A stretch of DNA of 64,000 bases from Chromobacterium haemolyticum DSM 19808 (GCF_000711885.1 NZ_JONK01000005.1:62001-126000), one strand, 5' to 3'; counted from the stretch's first letter, positions 35,983-48,584 are shown. The notes: generated from the letters alone by a model not told the origin. Program-made: numbers and translations.

Positions 35983-38274
35983 TCAGCTCCGGCGCAGCAG
36001 GCGCTGGCGGGCCACCCAGGCCTGGCCCAGGCTCAGGCCGCCGTCGTTGGGCGGCAGTTGTTCCGCTGTCAGCGGGCGCAGGCCGGCCTGTTCCAGCCGC
36101 GGCAGCAGTTGCGCCATCAGTTGGCGATTGCCGCAGCAGCCGCCGGCCAGCGCCACGATGCGGGTGCCGGTGGTGCGCGCCGCCTTGATGGCCCAGTCCG
36201 CCAGCGCGGCGGCCAGCGTGGCGTGCCACAGGCTGGCGATGGCTCGGTCGTCGTCCAGTTGGCACAGATGGCGCGCCAGCGGCGTCAGGTCCAGCAGATT
36301 GGCCTGGGTACGCCAGCCGCCGGCCAGCGGTTCGGCGGGCTCGGCCTGGGCTTCCAGCCTTTGCGCCGCTTCGCTCTCGAAGGTTTCCACCCCGCATTGG
36401 CGGGTCAGGCCGGCGACGGCGCCGAACCAGCGGCCCAAGCTGGTGCTGTCCTGGCAGTCTCGGCGGATAGAGAGCTGTTTCTCCAATTGTTGGGCGCCAG
36501 GCTGGGCCGCCAGCCGCGGCGGCAGCGGTCCCAGTTCCAGGGTTTGCCATAAAGCCACGGCCAGTTTCCAGGGCGGTAGCCGGCTGCGTCCCACGCCGGG
36601 CAGCGGCAACGGCGAGATGTGGCCGATGCGTTCGCAGCTGTCGCCGTCCACCAGCATCATTTCACCGCCCCAGGCGCCGTTGTTGTGACCCAGGCCATAG
36701 CCGTCCAGCGCCAAGCCCAAAGCCGGTTCCGCCACTCCGTGTTCGGCCAGCACCGCGCCCAGGTGGGCATGGTGGTGCTGAACCCGGATCAGCGGCACTT
36801 CCCATTGCTTGGACAGGTGTTCGGCCAGCATGCTGGAGTAAGTGCCGGTTTCCAGGTCGCAAGCCACTGCCTGCGGAGCGACGCCGGTGAGGTCGAGCAA
36901 GTGGTCGGCCGCTTGTTGCAGCGCCTCGCAGGTCAGAGGGTGGTTGAGCGCGCCGATGTACTGCGACACGAAGGCGTCCTTGCCGCGCAGCACGGTGGCG
37001 GTGGCCTTCATATAGGCGCCCAACGCCAGTACCGGCGGGCCGTCCAGCGTCAACGGCACCGGGTCCGGCACGAAGCCGCGAGCGCGGCGGAACAGCAGCG
37101 GCCGCCGCCGCTCCAGTGATACCACGCTGTCGTCGCAACGAGTGACGATGGCGCGGTTATGCAGCAGAAAGACGTCGGCTACCTGGTTCAGCCGTTCGCG
37201 GGCCTCTTGGTTGCCGGTGACGATGGGCTCGCCGGACAAGTTGGCGCTGCTCATCACCCATAGCCGCGAGCAGGGCTGGCGCAGCCAACTGGTCCCGGGC
37301 GGACGGCCCAGCGCTTCGTGGAACAGCAGCCATTGAAGCGGAGTGTAGGGCAGCATCACGCCCAGAGCCGACAGACCGGGTGCAATGTCCGGCAGCAGTT
37401 GGTCGGCTTCGGGTTTTTTGCTCAGCAGCACGATGGGGCGTTCCGGGCGTTGCAGCCAGGCGGCCTCTTCTTCGCTGACATGGCAGAGCGCGCGGATGGA
37501 TTCCACGTTCAGCGCCATGATGGCCAGCGGTTTGCCGGGCCGGTGTTTGAGCCGGCGCAACCTCGCCACCGCCGCCGGGCTGGCCGCGTCGCAGACCAGA
37601 TGGAAGCCGCCCAAGCCTTTCATCGCTATGCTGCGACCCATATTGAGGATTTGCACCGCGCCCACGATGGGGTCGCCGTTCAGGCTCTGGCCAAAGCGGT
37701 CGGTCAGTTGCAGCTTGGGGCCGCACACCGGGCAGGCGGTGGGTTCGGCGTGAAAGCGGCGGCTGTTCGGGTCAAGGTATTCTTGGCGGCAGACCGGACA
37801 CAGCGGAAAGGCCAGCATGCTGGTGTTGGCGCGGTCGTAGGGCAGCCGGTGGGTGACGGTGTAGCGCGGCCCGCAATCGGTGCAGTTGATGAAGGGAAAG
37901 CGGTAGCGGCGGTCGCCGGGGGTGAACAGTTCCTCCACGCAACGCGGACAGGTGGCTACGTCGGCCGGCAACCGGGCGTGGGTGACCGCGCCGCTGCTTT
38001 CTTCTATTTGAAAGCGTTGTTCGGCATCGCGCAGCGGAATATCGCGCTCCTGCAGCGCGTCGATGTGCGCCAGCGGCGGCAGGCGGGTTCGCAGCGCCTG
38101 GCGGAAGGCGCTCAGCGCCTGCGGCTCGCCTTGCAGTTCCAGCGTGACGCCTTCGCCGCTGTTTCGGACAAAGCCGGTGAGGCCGCACTCGCTGGCCGTG
38201 CGCCAGATGAAAGGGCGGAAGCCGACGCCTTGTACCCGGCCTTGAACCGATAGGTGGATGCGTTGTTGGCTCAT
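35983..38274 (-). CDS. hypF: Carbamoyltransferase HypF (hydrogenase maturation)
   Basis: 763 aa. HypF makes the thiocarboxamide that becomes the cyanide ligand of [NiFe]-hydrogenase. Domains in order: acylphosphatase (VQGRVQGVGFRPFIWR), two zinc-finger pairs (CPRC, CTDC, CPVC, CPVC), YrdC-like (KRPGKPLAIMALN-type region), and Kae1-like with RVQHHHAHLGAVLAEHG. The length is normal and no break is seen. No other hyp or hydrogenase gene lies in this window, so it stands alone here. Confidence 0.94.
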   Translation of the reverse strand: MSQQRIHLSVQGRVQGVGFRPFIWRTASECGLTGFVRNSGEGVTLELQGEPQALSAFRQALRTRLPPLAHIDALQERDIPLRDAEQRFQIEESSGAVTHARLPADVATCPRCVEELFTPGDRRYRFPFINCTDCGPRYTVTHRLPYDRANTSMLAFPLCPVCRQEYLDPNSRRFHAEPTACPVCGPKLQLTDRFGQSLNGDPIVGAVQILNMGRSIAMKGLGGFHLVCDAASPAAVARLRRLKHRPGKPLAIMALNVESIRALCHVSEEEAAWLQRPERPIVLLSKKPEADQLLPDIAPGLSALGVMLPYTPLQWLLFHEALGRPPGTSWLRQPCSRLWVMSSANLSGEPIVTGNQEARERLNQVADVFLLHNRAIVTRCDDSVVSLERRRPLLFRRARGFVPDPVPLTLDGPPVLALGAYMKATATVLRGKDAFVSQYIGALNHPLTCEALQQAADHLLDLTGVAPQAVACDLETGTYSSMLAEHLSKQWEVPLIRVQHHHAHLGAVLAEHGVAEPALGLALDGYGLGHNNGAWGGEMMLVDGDSCERIGHISPLPLPGVGRSRLPPWKLAVALWQTLELGPLPPRLAAQPGAQQLEKQLSIRRDCQDSTSLGRWFGAVAGLTRQCGVETFESEAAQRLEAQAEPAEPLAGGWRTQANLLDLTPLARHLCQLDDDRAIASLWHATLAAALADWAIKAARTTGTRIVALAGGCCGNRQLMAQLLPRLEQAGLRPLTAEQLPPNDGGLSLGQAWVARQRLLRRS

Positions 38275-38642
38275 GGTGCTTGTGTCGCTGTATGGGTGGT
38301 TGGGCTGACCATGCGCATTGCCGCCGTTCCAACACGTGATTTTGCTGCGCTGCGCAATACCTTTGTCATTTCCATGGCGAGTTTAAATTCGCCGATTCTG
38401 TTGTCAGCCTAGCAGCCACGCTCCGCATCGCGCCTTGTCCTAGATCATGTATATGAGTATTTGACGATTTACTGAATGCAAAAGGAATGCTCCCTGCGGA
38501 GAAACCGGCGGGCTTGAGGAGTGACAAGAAGCCTCGATGCCGCTATGGAGCGGGGCTGTTGCAATCCGACTACATGACGGCGATTTGCATCGTTATAATG
38601 CCATTTGGAATTTTTCCGTGAATAGCCCGGGTTGGATTGTTA
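38275..38642. other. Divergent intergenic region hypF / cyclic-di-GMP gene
   Basis: There is no gene. A TATAAT box at 38594-38599 lies 43 bases before the start of the GGDEF/EAL gene and could be its -10 element; no clear -35 is at the right distance. Nothing else stands out. Confidence 0.4.
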
Positions 38643-41138
38643 ATGTATTGCTTAAAACAGTGTATAAAAGAAATCTCTACCCCGGATATCCTGGCGTGCG
38701 CGGCGGATACGTCGCTGGCGGAGGCGGCGCGGCGCATGTTGCTGGCGGGCTGTGGTTCCATCGTGGTGCAGGACGAGGCGGGACGGCCGTTAGGGATTTG
38801 GACCGAAGCCGACGCGTTGGCGCTGGACCGGTTGGATGGCGTGGTTGGCATGAGGCCGGTGGGCGGCGCGATGAGCACGCCCTTGGTGGTACTGCCGCAC
38901 GATCTGCCGGTGAGCGAGGCGGTGGCCCTGTTCCGCCAGCGCGGCATCCGTCATGCGCTGGTGGAGCAGGCCGGCAAGATGTGCGGCGTGGTGTCGCTGA
39001 CCGATATCGTGTTGAGCCAGGGCAGCGAATCCTTTCTAAGCGTGCGGCGGGTGGTGGCGGACCGCGCCGCGCCCTTATGTTTGCTGGGCGCTCAGGGCTC
39101 GCCTGAAGAGGCGCTGGCCTTGATGCGGCGTCACGGCGCCACGGCTTTGGCTGTCAGTTTCGATAACGGGGACTACGGCATCCTGACCCTGCGCGATCTG
39201 TTGCGGCTGTTGGCCGAGGGACGAGCGCCGGCGACGCTGGCCGAAGCCTGCTCCTGGCCGCTGCTGGGCGTGCGCGAGGGCAGCAGCCTGTTGCAGGCCA
39301 GGCAGTTGATCCTGCAGCACAAGATTCGGCACCTGGCGGTGTACGACGTCGATGGAACGCTGCTGCAGTTGCTGGGGTTCCGCGACATTATCCAGATGGT
39401 GGAGCAGGAGTTTTTGCAGGAATTGCATTCCGCCTTGCGCGAGCGCGACGACGCGCTGCTGCATTCTCGGCGCAGCCTGTTGTTGGCGGACAAGGTGTTC
39501 GAGTCAACGCTGGAGGGCATCTTGATCACCGACGGCAACGGGGTGATCCAGATGGTGAACCCGGCGTTCAGCCGCATCACTGGTTACAGCAGCCAGGAGG
39601 CTCTGGGCCGCACGCCCGCCTTGCTCAAATCCGGCCGGCAGCCGGCGGACTTTTATCAGAAGCTGTGGCAAAGCCTGAAAGAGAGCGGGGTCTGGCAGGG
39701 CGAGGTGGTCAACCGCCGCAAGGGCGGCCTGTTGTACACCGAGCATTTGAGCATTACCGCCATCCGCGACGCGGACGGAGAATGCCTGCATTACGTGGCG
39801 GTGTTTTCCGACATCACCCAGCGCAAGCAGTCCGAGGAGCGGTTGCACTTTCTGGCCAATCACGACGCCTTGACCGGCTTGCCCAACCGGACCCTGTTCC
39901 TGGAGCGGCTGCAAGAGGCGATAGAGCGGGCGCAGCCGACGCGGGCGCAGTTCGCGCTGCTGTTCGTCGACCTGGACCGCTTCAAGCTGGTCAACGACAC
40001 GCTGGGTCATCATGCCGGCGACGAATTGCTGGTGCGTATCGCCTCGGTGTTGCTGCAGTATGCGCCGCCGCACTCCACCGTGGCCAGGTTGTCCGGGGAC
40101 GAGTTCATCCTGTTGCTTCCGGCGGTGGAGCGTGTGACCCAGGTGGCCGCGCTGGCGCAGCAGTTGCTGGACGGCGTGACCGAACAGTCCGGCCTGACAG
40201 GCCACGAGCTGTTCATCTCCGCCAGCATTGGCATCAGCATGTATCCGGAGGACGGAGTCAGCGCGGATGCTTTGTTGGTGAACGCGGATTCCGCGATGTA
40301 CCAAGCCAAAGAGCGCGGCAAGAACAATTTTCAGTTCTACACCTCGGACATGAACGCGCGGGCCATGGAACGGCTGAAACTGGAGTACAGCCTGCACCGC
40401 GCGCTGGCGCAGGAAGAGCTGGAAGTGTGGTATCAGCCCAAGGTGGAACTGGCCACGCAGCGGGTGGTGGGGGCGGAGGCTTTGCTGCGCTGGCGCCATC
40501 CCGAGCTGGGGCTGATGGCGCCCGCCAAGTTTATCCCGATCGCCGAGGACGGCTCGTTGATGGTGCCGATAGGCGAGTGGGTGCTGGACACCGCTTGCCG
40601 AGACTGGGCTCAGTGGCATGCGATGGGACTGGAGCCCGGTCGCATCGCGGTCAATGTGTCCGGCCGCCAGCTCAAGTACGGCAGCTTCGCCGACACGGTG
40701 GCGCGCACGTTGCGCCGGCATGGCCTGGATAGCGGCGAGTTGGAGCTGGAGATTACCGAAAGCGTGGCGATGGACGAGGATAGCGGCATGGTGGAGGCTT
40801 TGCAGCGCTTGCGCGAGTTGGGCGTTTATCTGTCCATCGACGATTTCGGCACCGGCTATTCCTCGCTGTCCTATTTGAAGCGGCTGCCGGTCAAGGGCTT
40901 GAAGATCGATCGTTCCTTCATCATGGACCTGCACCATGACGGCGACGACGCCGCCATCACCAGCGCCATCATTTCGATAGGCCGCAGCCTGGGGTTGGAA
41001 CTGGTGGCCGAGGGCGTGGAACTGGAGTCGCAGCGTGATTTCCTGCTGCGGCAGGGCTGCCGGCTGGGCCAGGGCTATCTATTCAGCAAGCCGTTGCCGC
41101 GAGCCGAGTTCGAGGCGCTGCTGGCGGCGCGGATGTGA
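38643..41138 (+). CDS. CBS-PAS-GGDEF-EAL cyclic-di-GMP signalling protein
   Basis: 831 aa without membrane helices. Residues about 1-260 hold two CBS-domain pairs (GCGSIVVQDEAGRPLGIWTE, IRHALVEQAGKMCGVVSLTDI, IRHLAVYDVDGTLLQLLGFRDI). A PAS domain follows at about 285-405 (FESTLEGILITDGNGVIQMVN), then GGDEF and EAL. The cyclase signature reads SGDEF, the phosphodiesterase one EALLRW, with DDFGTGYSSLSYL complete. It probably degrades c-di-GMP; residual cyclase activity is possible. CBS domains suggest nucleotide sensing. The start is ATG 38643; a TTG two codons earlier is the alternative. Confidence 0.92.
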   Translation: MYCLKQCIKEISTPDILACAADTSLAEAARRMLLAGCGSIVVQDEAGRPLGIWTEADALALDRLDGVVGMRPVGGAMSTPLVVLPHDLPVSEAVALFRQRGIRHALVEQAGKMCGVVSLTDIVLSQGSESFLSVRRVVADRAAPLCLLGAQGSPEEALALMRRHGATALAVSFDNGDYGILTLRDLLRLLAEGRAPATLAEACSWPLLGVREGSSLLQARQLILQHKIRHLAVYDVDGTLLQLLGFRDIIQMVEQEFLQELHSALRERDDALLHSRRSLLLADKVFESTLEGILITDGNGVIQMVNPAFSRITGYSSQEALGRTPALLKSGRQPADFYQKLWQSLKESGVWQGEVVNRRKGGLLYTEHLSITAIRDADGECLHYVAVFSDITQRKQSEERLHFLANHDALTGLPNRTLFLERLQEAIERAQPTRAQFALLFVDLDRFKLVNDTLGHHAGDELLVRIASVLLQYAPPHSTVARLSGDEFILLLPAVERVTQVAALAQQLLDGVTEQSGLTGHELFISASIGISMYPEDGVSADALLVNADSAMYQAKERGKNNFQFYTSDMNARAMERLKLEYSLHRALAQEELEVWYQPKVELATQRVVGAEALLRWRHPELGLMAPAKFIPIAEDGSLMVPIGEWVLDTACRDWAQWHAMGLEPGRIAVNVSGRQLKYGSFADTVARTLRRHGLDSGELELEITESVAMDEDSGMVEALQRLRELGVYLSIDDFGTGYSSLSYLKRLPVKGLKIDRSFIMDLHHDGDDAAITSAIISIGRSLGLELVAEGVELESQRDFLLRQGCRLGQGYLFSKPLPRAEFEALLAARM

Positions 41139-41170
41139 AAAACGGCGCCCGCGATGGGCGCCGTTGTCTT
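41139..41170. terminator. Terminator between the GGDEF/EAL gene and serS
   Basis: AACGGCGCC / GGCGCCGTT stem followed by a short T-rich stretch, between convergent genes. Confidence 0.7.
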
Positions 41171-41196
41171 GTGTCGGTCTTAAGCCAGGCTTGAGT

Positions 41197-43826
<2,630 letters not shown>

Positions 43827-43993
43827 GGCGGGGTTCTGCGGCGGGGGAAATCAAAGCGACAGTATATCAGCTGAGCCGCAGGGCGCGCCTGCCGCGCGGA
43901 TTTGTTGCAGTGCAAAAAAATATGGCGTTGACGGATGATTGCTGGCAAATTGTTTCCATTGTCATGATATTGCAAACGGCTTGGGAGGCAGAA

Positions 43994-44524
43994 ATGCAAG
44001 CAGTGGATACCGGCCGCATGATTTTGCGGCCTTTCAAGGAGGATGATCTGGACGCCTTTTACCGGCTTGGTACCGTGGCCGAGGCCATCCGCTATGTCGG
44101 CAACACGCCTTTTGGCTCGCCCGAGCAAGCTTTGCAGGCAATGCGCGACGGCCCGCTAGCGGATTATGAGCGGCATGGTTTTGGCCGAGTGGCCTGCGTG
44201 TGGAAGGATAGCGGCGAGGTAATAGGCTTCAGTGGCCTGAAATACATGGCGGCGGTGGACGCGGTGGAATTGGGCTATCGCTTTCTGCCGGAGTACTGGG
44301 GTTTGGGCCTGGCCACCGAGTCCGGCCGCGCCTGTCTGCGCCTGACGCGGGATGTTTACGCGCTGGACCGGCTGGTGGGCTTGGTGCATCCGGACAATGC
44401 CGGCTCCGCGCGCGTGTTGAGCAAGCTGGGCTTCGCGGTGGAGGGGCAGGTGCGTTTGGACTTCATTCCGGACACGCCGGTGGATTTGTTCGCCAGAGGG
44501 TTGTCGGCGGATGAGGCTTTGTAA
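43994..44524 (+). CDS. GNAT acetyltransferase, RimJ/RimL-like
   Basis: 176 aa. N-terminal TGRMILRPFKEDDLDAFYRL and the acetyl-CoA-binding stretch YWGLGLATESGRACLR, followed by NAGSARVLSKLGFAVEG, mark the RimJ/RimL branch of GNAT N-acetyltransferases. I start at ATG 43994 with GGGAGG upstream. Its substrate (protein N-terminus or small molecule) is unknown. Confidence 0.87.
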   Translation: MQAVDTGRMILRPFKEDDLDAFYRLGTVAEAIRYVGNTPFGSPEQALQAMRDGPLADYERHGFGRVACVWKDSGEVIGFSGLKYMAAVDAVELGYRFLPEYWGLGLATESGRACLRLTRDVYALDRLVGLVHPDNAGSARVLSKLGFAVEGQVRLDFIPDTPVDLFARGLSADEAL

Positions 44525-44603
44525 TATGTAAAGAGGGAAGCGCCTTGACCTAGCTGTCCGGCGTTCAACTCCGCCTGGCCTGACGGCTGTTTTTCTATTG
44601 TGT

Positions 44604-44629
44604 AACCCGCTATTTTGGCGGGTTTTTTC
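44604..44629 (+). terminator. Terminator after the GNAT gene
   Basis: AACCCGC / GCGGGTT stem followed by TTTTTC. Confidence 0.85.
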
Positions 44630-44761
44630 ATGGAGCGCCGCGTTGGCGACGGGCGGCGGCCTGAACGAGTTTGACGCGCGTCAAATGCGCTCGTGGTTGC
44701 GCATGACATGGATGAGTGGTGATGCATAGAATCTCAACGTGATAATTTTTTTGTCATCGCC

Positions 44762-45394
44762 ATGAAACTGCAACTTGACGCGGAAGTGCTCGCCGATTTC
44801 GTGTCGGCCCTGTTGGGGCCGGACAGCGAAGTGGCTGTGCACGATCTATCCGATCCCAGCGCCTCGCTCAAAATCATCCGCAATGGGCATGTGTCCGGCC
44901 GCAGCGTCGGCGCTCCGGCCACCGACCTTGCCTTGAGCATGGCGCGGGAGTGCTCCGTCAAGGGGGGCGAGAACTATCGGCTGAACTACCGCAGCAAGAC
45001 CCGAGGCGGAGTGTCGCTGCGTTCGTCCACCCTGGTGATCAAGGACGAGACCGGCCGCGTGCAGGCCATGCTCTGCGTCAACTCCGACGACAGCCGCTAC
45101 AAGCGCGCGCTGGAGGCGGTGCAGGCTCTGCTGCCGGCAGAACTGTCTCACGACTCGCATCAGGAAACCTTGTCGCTAGGCATCGATGATGTTGGCGTGG
45201 GGATTATGCAGGGCGTGCTGGAGCAATACGCGATTGATCCGACGCGCTTGTCAGGCGATGAAAAACTGGAGGTGATCAGGGAGCTGAATCAGCGGGGCTT
45301 GTTCTCTATCCGCGGATTCGTCGGCAAGGCTTCGCAGGCGTTGGAAATCTCCGAACCCACTCTTTACCGCTATCTGAAGCAGTGTCGCGACTGA
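44762..45394 (+). CDS. YheO-type PAS/HTH transcriptional regulator
   Basis: 210 aa. The N-terminal YheO-like PAS domain (GPDSEVAVHDLSDPSASLKIIRNGHVSGR, here shown in parts) ends near residue 110. The C-terminal HTH is VGKASQALEISEPTLYRYLKQ. Relatives include DauR, which senses amino acids. It lies 126 bases upstream of cyuP and cyuA in the same direction and is likely their regulator. No clear ribosome binding site before ATG 44762. Confidence 0.87.
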   Translation: MKLQLDAEVLADFVSALLGPDSEVAVHDLSDPSASLKIIRNGHVSGRSVGAPATDLALSMARECSVKGGENYRLNYRSKTRGGVSLRSSTLVIKDETGRVQAMLCVNSDDSRYKRALEAVQALLPAELSHDSHQETLSLGIDDVGVGIMQGVLEQYAIDPTRLSGDEKLEVIRELNQRGLFSIRGFVGKASQALEISEPTLYRYLKQCRD

Positions 45395-45520
45395 GGGCTT
45401 CCGATACGCGTCCGAGAATCCCTTCACGCGCTGTTGGCGCAGCGCGGCGGGGAAACCCAAGCATCCGGTTGGCGCCGGAGGGCTTGAGACAGCAGATGAA
45501 CCACTAAAGGAACAACGAGT

Positions 45521-46837
45521 ATGGACATCACCCAAGTGGGCGTCAAGCCCAGGGCAAGCGCTGCCGAGCGCGCGGGCATGAGCGAAGCGGAGTGGCGGGA
45601 GGCGGTGCGTTTCGACGCTACCGACCGAGGTTGGGTCGTGATGAGCATCGGCATGGCGATAGGCGCCGGCATTGTTTTTCTGCCGGTCCAGGTGGGGTTG
45701 ATGGGGCTGTGGGTGTTCTTGCTCTCCTCCGTTATCGGTTATCCGGCGATGTATTTGTTCCAGCGTCTGTTCATCAACACCTTGGCGGAGTCGCCGGAGT
45801 GCAAGGATTACCCCAGCGTGATCAGCGGCTATCTGGGCAAGAACTGGGGCATTCTGCTGGGGGCGCTCTACTTCATCATGCTGGTGATCTGGGTTTTTGT
45901 GTATTCAACCGCCATCACTAACGACAGCGCTTCCTTTCTGCACAGCTTCGGCGTGACCGAGACGCTGCTGTCCGCCAATCCCTTCTATGGCCTGGGGCTG
46001 ATCTGCCTGCTGGTGGCGCTGGCTTCCCGTGGCGAGCAACTGCTGTTCAAGATTTCCACCGGCATGGTGCTGACCAAGCTGGGCGTGGTGGCGGTGCTGG
46101 GCCTGGCCATGGTTTCGGAATGGCGAATGGTCAATGTGGGCGCTTTCCCTTCGCTGGGCAGCCTGATCAAGGACGCCATCGTCATGCTGCCGTTCACGCT
46201 GACCTCCATCCTGTTCATTCAAAGCCTGAGCCCGATGGTGATTTCCTACCGCGCGCGGGAAAAGTCGCGGAAAGTGGCGCAGTACAAGGCAATGCGGGCG
46301 ATGAACATCGCCTTCGGCATCCTCTTCGTTACCGTCTTTTTTTACGCGGTGTCCTTTACCTTGGCGATGGGGCACGAACAGGCGGTCAAGGCCTCGCATG
46401 AAAACATTTCCGCTTTGGCCATGGTGGCCAGCAGCATGCCGGGCGATATGGTGAAGCTGTTCAGCCTGATCCTGAATATTTTTGCGGTGATGACCGCGTA
46501 TTTTGGCGTCTATCTGGGCTTCCGCGAGGCCTGCCAGGGCCTGGCGATGAATCTGCTGCGCCGGGTAATGCCGGAGGAGCGTATCCGGCCCGAGTGGGTG
46601 GCCAAGGGCATCATGGTGTTCACCGTCTTGTTGTCCTGGGGCGCCATCGTGCTGAACGCCCCGGTGCTGAGCTTCACTTCGATCTGCAGCCCGGTTTTTG
46701 GCTTGGTGGGCTGTTTGATCCCGGCCTATCTGGTTTACCAAGTGCCCTTCCTGCACAAATACAAGGGCGCCGCGCTCAAGATCATCATCGCCACCGGCCT
46801 GTTGCTCTGCGTGTCGCCGTTCCTGGCTTTCTCCTGA
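45521..46837 (+). CDS. cyuP: Amino acid permease of the HAAAP/SdaC group (CyuP/YhaO-like)
   Basis: 438 aa with about 11 membrane helices. The opening RGWVVMSIGMAIGAGIVFLP and SPMVISYRAREKSRKVAQYKAMRAMN are typical of the serine/cysteine branch (SdaC, YhaO). In E. coli and Salmonella the same gene pair carries a permease (YhaO, CyuP or DlsT) and a cysteine desulfidase. AAAGGA precedes ATG 45521. The substrate is cysteine or serine by context. Confidence 0.85.
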   Translation: MDITQVGVKPRASAAERAGMSEAEWREAVRFDATDRGWVVMSIGMAIGAGIVFLPVQVGLMGLWVFLLSSVIGYPAMYLFQRLFINTLAESPECKDYPSVISGYLGKNWGILLGALYFIMLVIWVFVYSTAITNDSASFLHSFGVTETLLSANPFYGLGLICLLVALASRGEQLLFKISTGMVLTKLGVVAVLGLAMVSEWRMVNVGAFPSLGSLIKDAIVMLPFTLTSILFIQSLSPMVISYRAREKSRKVAQYKAMRAMNIAFGILFVTVFFYAVSFTLAMGHEQAVKASHENISALAMVASSMPGDMVKLFSLILNIFAVMTAYFGVYLGFREACQGLAMNLLRRVMPEERIRPEWVAKGIMVFTVLLSWGAIVLNAPVLSFTSICSPVFGLVGCLIPAYLVYQVPFLHKYKGAALKIIIATGLLLCVSPFLAFS

Positions 46838-46903
46838 TTTTCGCCGCCGGCCCGCCTTGTGGGCGGCGGCAAGGCATTTACTTGATTTGAAAGCGTAATC
46901 ACT

Positions 46904-48220
46904 ATGTGTACACCAACTCTCAACACCGATCTGTGGCCGAAGTTCGTCAAGGCGGCGCGCGCGGAAGTGGCGCCGGCGCTGGGTTGCACCGAGCCGATTT
47001 CATTGGCCCTGGCCTGTGCCATCGCCGCCAAGACGCTGGGCCGCGCGCCAGAGCGCATCGAAGCGCGGGTTTCGCCCAATCTGATGAAGAACGGCATGGG
47101 CGTGACGGTGCCGGGCACTGGCGCGGTGGGCCTGCAGATCGCCGCCGCGGTGGGCGCGCTAGGAGGCGACCCGGACGGCAAGCTGGAAGTGCTCAAGGGT
47201 TTGAGCGGCGAAGTGGTGGATGCCGCCAAACGCATGCTCGCGGAGCAGCGCGTGACGCTGAGCATCGCGGACGTGCCGAATATCCTGTATTCGGAAGCCC
47301 GAGTGTTCGCCGGCGGCGAGACGGCACGGGTCTGCATCGCGGACTCTCACACTAATGTGGTGCTGATCGAGCGCAATGGCGCGGCGGTGTTCCGCGCCGA
47401 ACTCGAGAGCTCCGGCCAGGCCGGCGCCGCGTACGACTTTTCCGACGCGACCGCGCGGGATGTTTACGACTTCGCCACCCAGGCTCCGCTGGAGATGATG
47501 GATTTCATCCACGAGGCGGCCACGCTGAACGAGGCGCTGTCGCGAGCGGGCATGGGGGGGCAGTTTGGCCTGCACATTGGCGCAACCCTGCACAAGCAGG
47601 TGAGCGCCGGTTTGCTGTCGGACAATCTGTTGACCCGCATCCTCACCCGCACCACCGCGGCGTCCGACGCCCGCATGGGCGGCGCCACCCTGCCGGCGAT
47701 GAGCAACTCCGGCTCCGGAAATCAGGGCATTGCCGCTACCATGCCGGTGGTGGTGGTGGCCGAGCATGTCGGCGCCGATCGCGAGGGGCTGACGCGGGCG
47801 CTGATGCTGTCGCACTTGATGGCCATTTATATTCACGCCCGGCTGCCCAAGCTGTCCGCGCTGTGCGCGGTCACCACCGCGTCCATGGGCGCGGCGGCGG
47901 GGATGGCCCAGTTGCTGGGTGGCGGCTACGCGGTGGCGGGCATGGCCATTTCCAGCATGATAGGCGACTTGGCCGGCATGATTTGCGACGGCGCGTCCAA
48001 TAGCTGCGCGATGAAGGTGTCCACTTCGGCGGGGTCTGCTTACAAGGCGGTACTGATGGCGCTGGACGGCGTGTGCGTGGCGGGCAGCGACGGCATTGTG
48101 GAATGCGAGCTGGACGCCTCCATCGCCAACCTGGGCAAGCTGGCCAGCCAGGGCATGGTGCAGACTGATGCGCAGATTCTGAAAATCATGATGGACAAGC
48201 AAACCGCCGCCAGCGCTTGA
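46904..48220 (+). CDS. cyuA: L-cysteine desulfidase, UPF0597 (CyuA/YhaM-like)
   Basis: 438 aa. Family marks: [19 protein letters not shown] (Cys28), [21 protein letters not shown], a cysteine in [17 protein letters not shown], and [17 protein letters not shown] near residue 370. These cysteines bind the iron-sulfur cluster in characterised members, which break cysteine into pyruvate, ammonia and sulfide. It is 66 bases after the permease gene and ends before a strong terminator, so the unit imports and degrades cysteine (or serine). Confidence 0.9.
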   Translation: MCTPTLNTDLWPKFVKAARAEVAPALGCTEPISLALACAIAAKTLGRAPERIEARVSPNLMKNGMGVTVPGTGAVGLQIAAAVGALGGDPDGKLEVLKGLSGEVVDAAKRMLAEQRVTLSIADVPNILYSEARVFAGGETARVCIADSHTNVVLIERNGAAVFRAELESSGQAGAAYDFSDATARDVYDFATQAPLEMMDFIHEAATLNEALSRAGMGGQFGLHIGATLHKQVSAGLLSDNLLTRILTRTTAASDARMGGATLPAMSNSGSGNQGIAATMPVVVVAEHVGADREGLTRALMLSHLMAIYIHARLPKLSALCAVTTASMGAAAGMAQLLGGGYAVAGMAISSMIGDLAGMICDGASNSCAMKVSTSAGSAYKAVLMALDGVCVAGSDGIVECELDASIANLGKLASQGMVQTDAQILKIMMDKQTAASA

Positions 48221-48238
48221 TTCCATCGCGCTAAATCC

Positions 48239-48278
48239 AACGCCCTCGACGCGTCTGCGTCTTCGAGGGCGTTTTTCA
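48239..48278 (+). terminator. Terminator after cyuA
   Basis: AACGCCCTCGA / TCGAGGGCGTT stem followed by TTTTC. Confidence 0.88.
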
Positions 48279-48291
48279 TGGCGTGCGCTTG

Positions 48292-48421
48292 TGATCCGGG
48301 AGCGTGCTTGCGAGCTAAGGCTCAAGCGGCTGGGAAAGCAGAGTGTACAGACGAAGCATGAGCATGCTGAGCTTGTTTTAACGGCGTATCGCCGAAGCGC
48401 AGCAGGTTTTCAACAGGCTCT
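48292..48421 (+). repeat. Dispersed TIR repeat, copy H (diverged)
   Basis: About 130 bp. GTGCTTGCGAGCTAAGG at the left, GTGTACAGACGAAGCATGAG in the core, GCCGAAGCGCAGCAGG and CAACAGGCTCT at the right. The ends are more worn than in copies A to D. It lies between the cyuA terminator and the island border. Confidence 0.75.
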
Positions 48422-48558
48422 GAGGAAAAGTGTGGAGCGTGGGCGGGACAAAGATAATGCAAGATAAACGGAAAACAGCGTGTTGAGCCGAGCCGCTTTG
48501 CTATGGCGGGAGGACGCTTGGCCTAAGCGTTTTGGAGAGGTATGGCTGCAATCAGGGT

Positions 48559-48584
48559 TGGTGCGAAAGGAGAGACTTGAACTC
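48559..48584 (-). repeat. Attachment-site copy (att) at the left border of the island
   Basis: TGGTGCGAAAGGAGAGACT plus seven more bases repeats the end of the tRNA-Leu gene (59001-59026) with one T/C difference. No tRNA cloverleaf continues from it, so it is only the 3' fragment left by integration. Confidence 0.88.
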
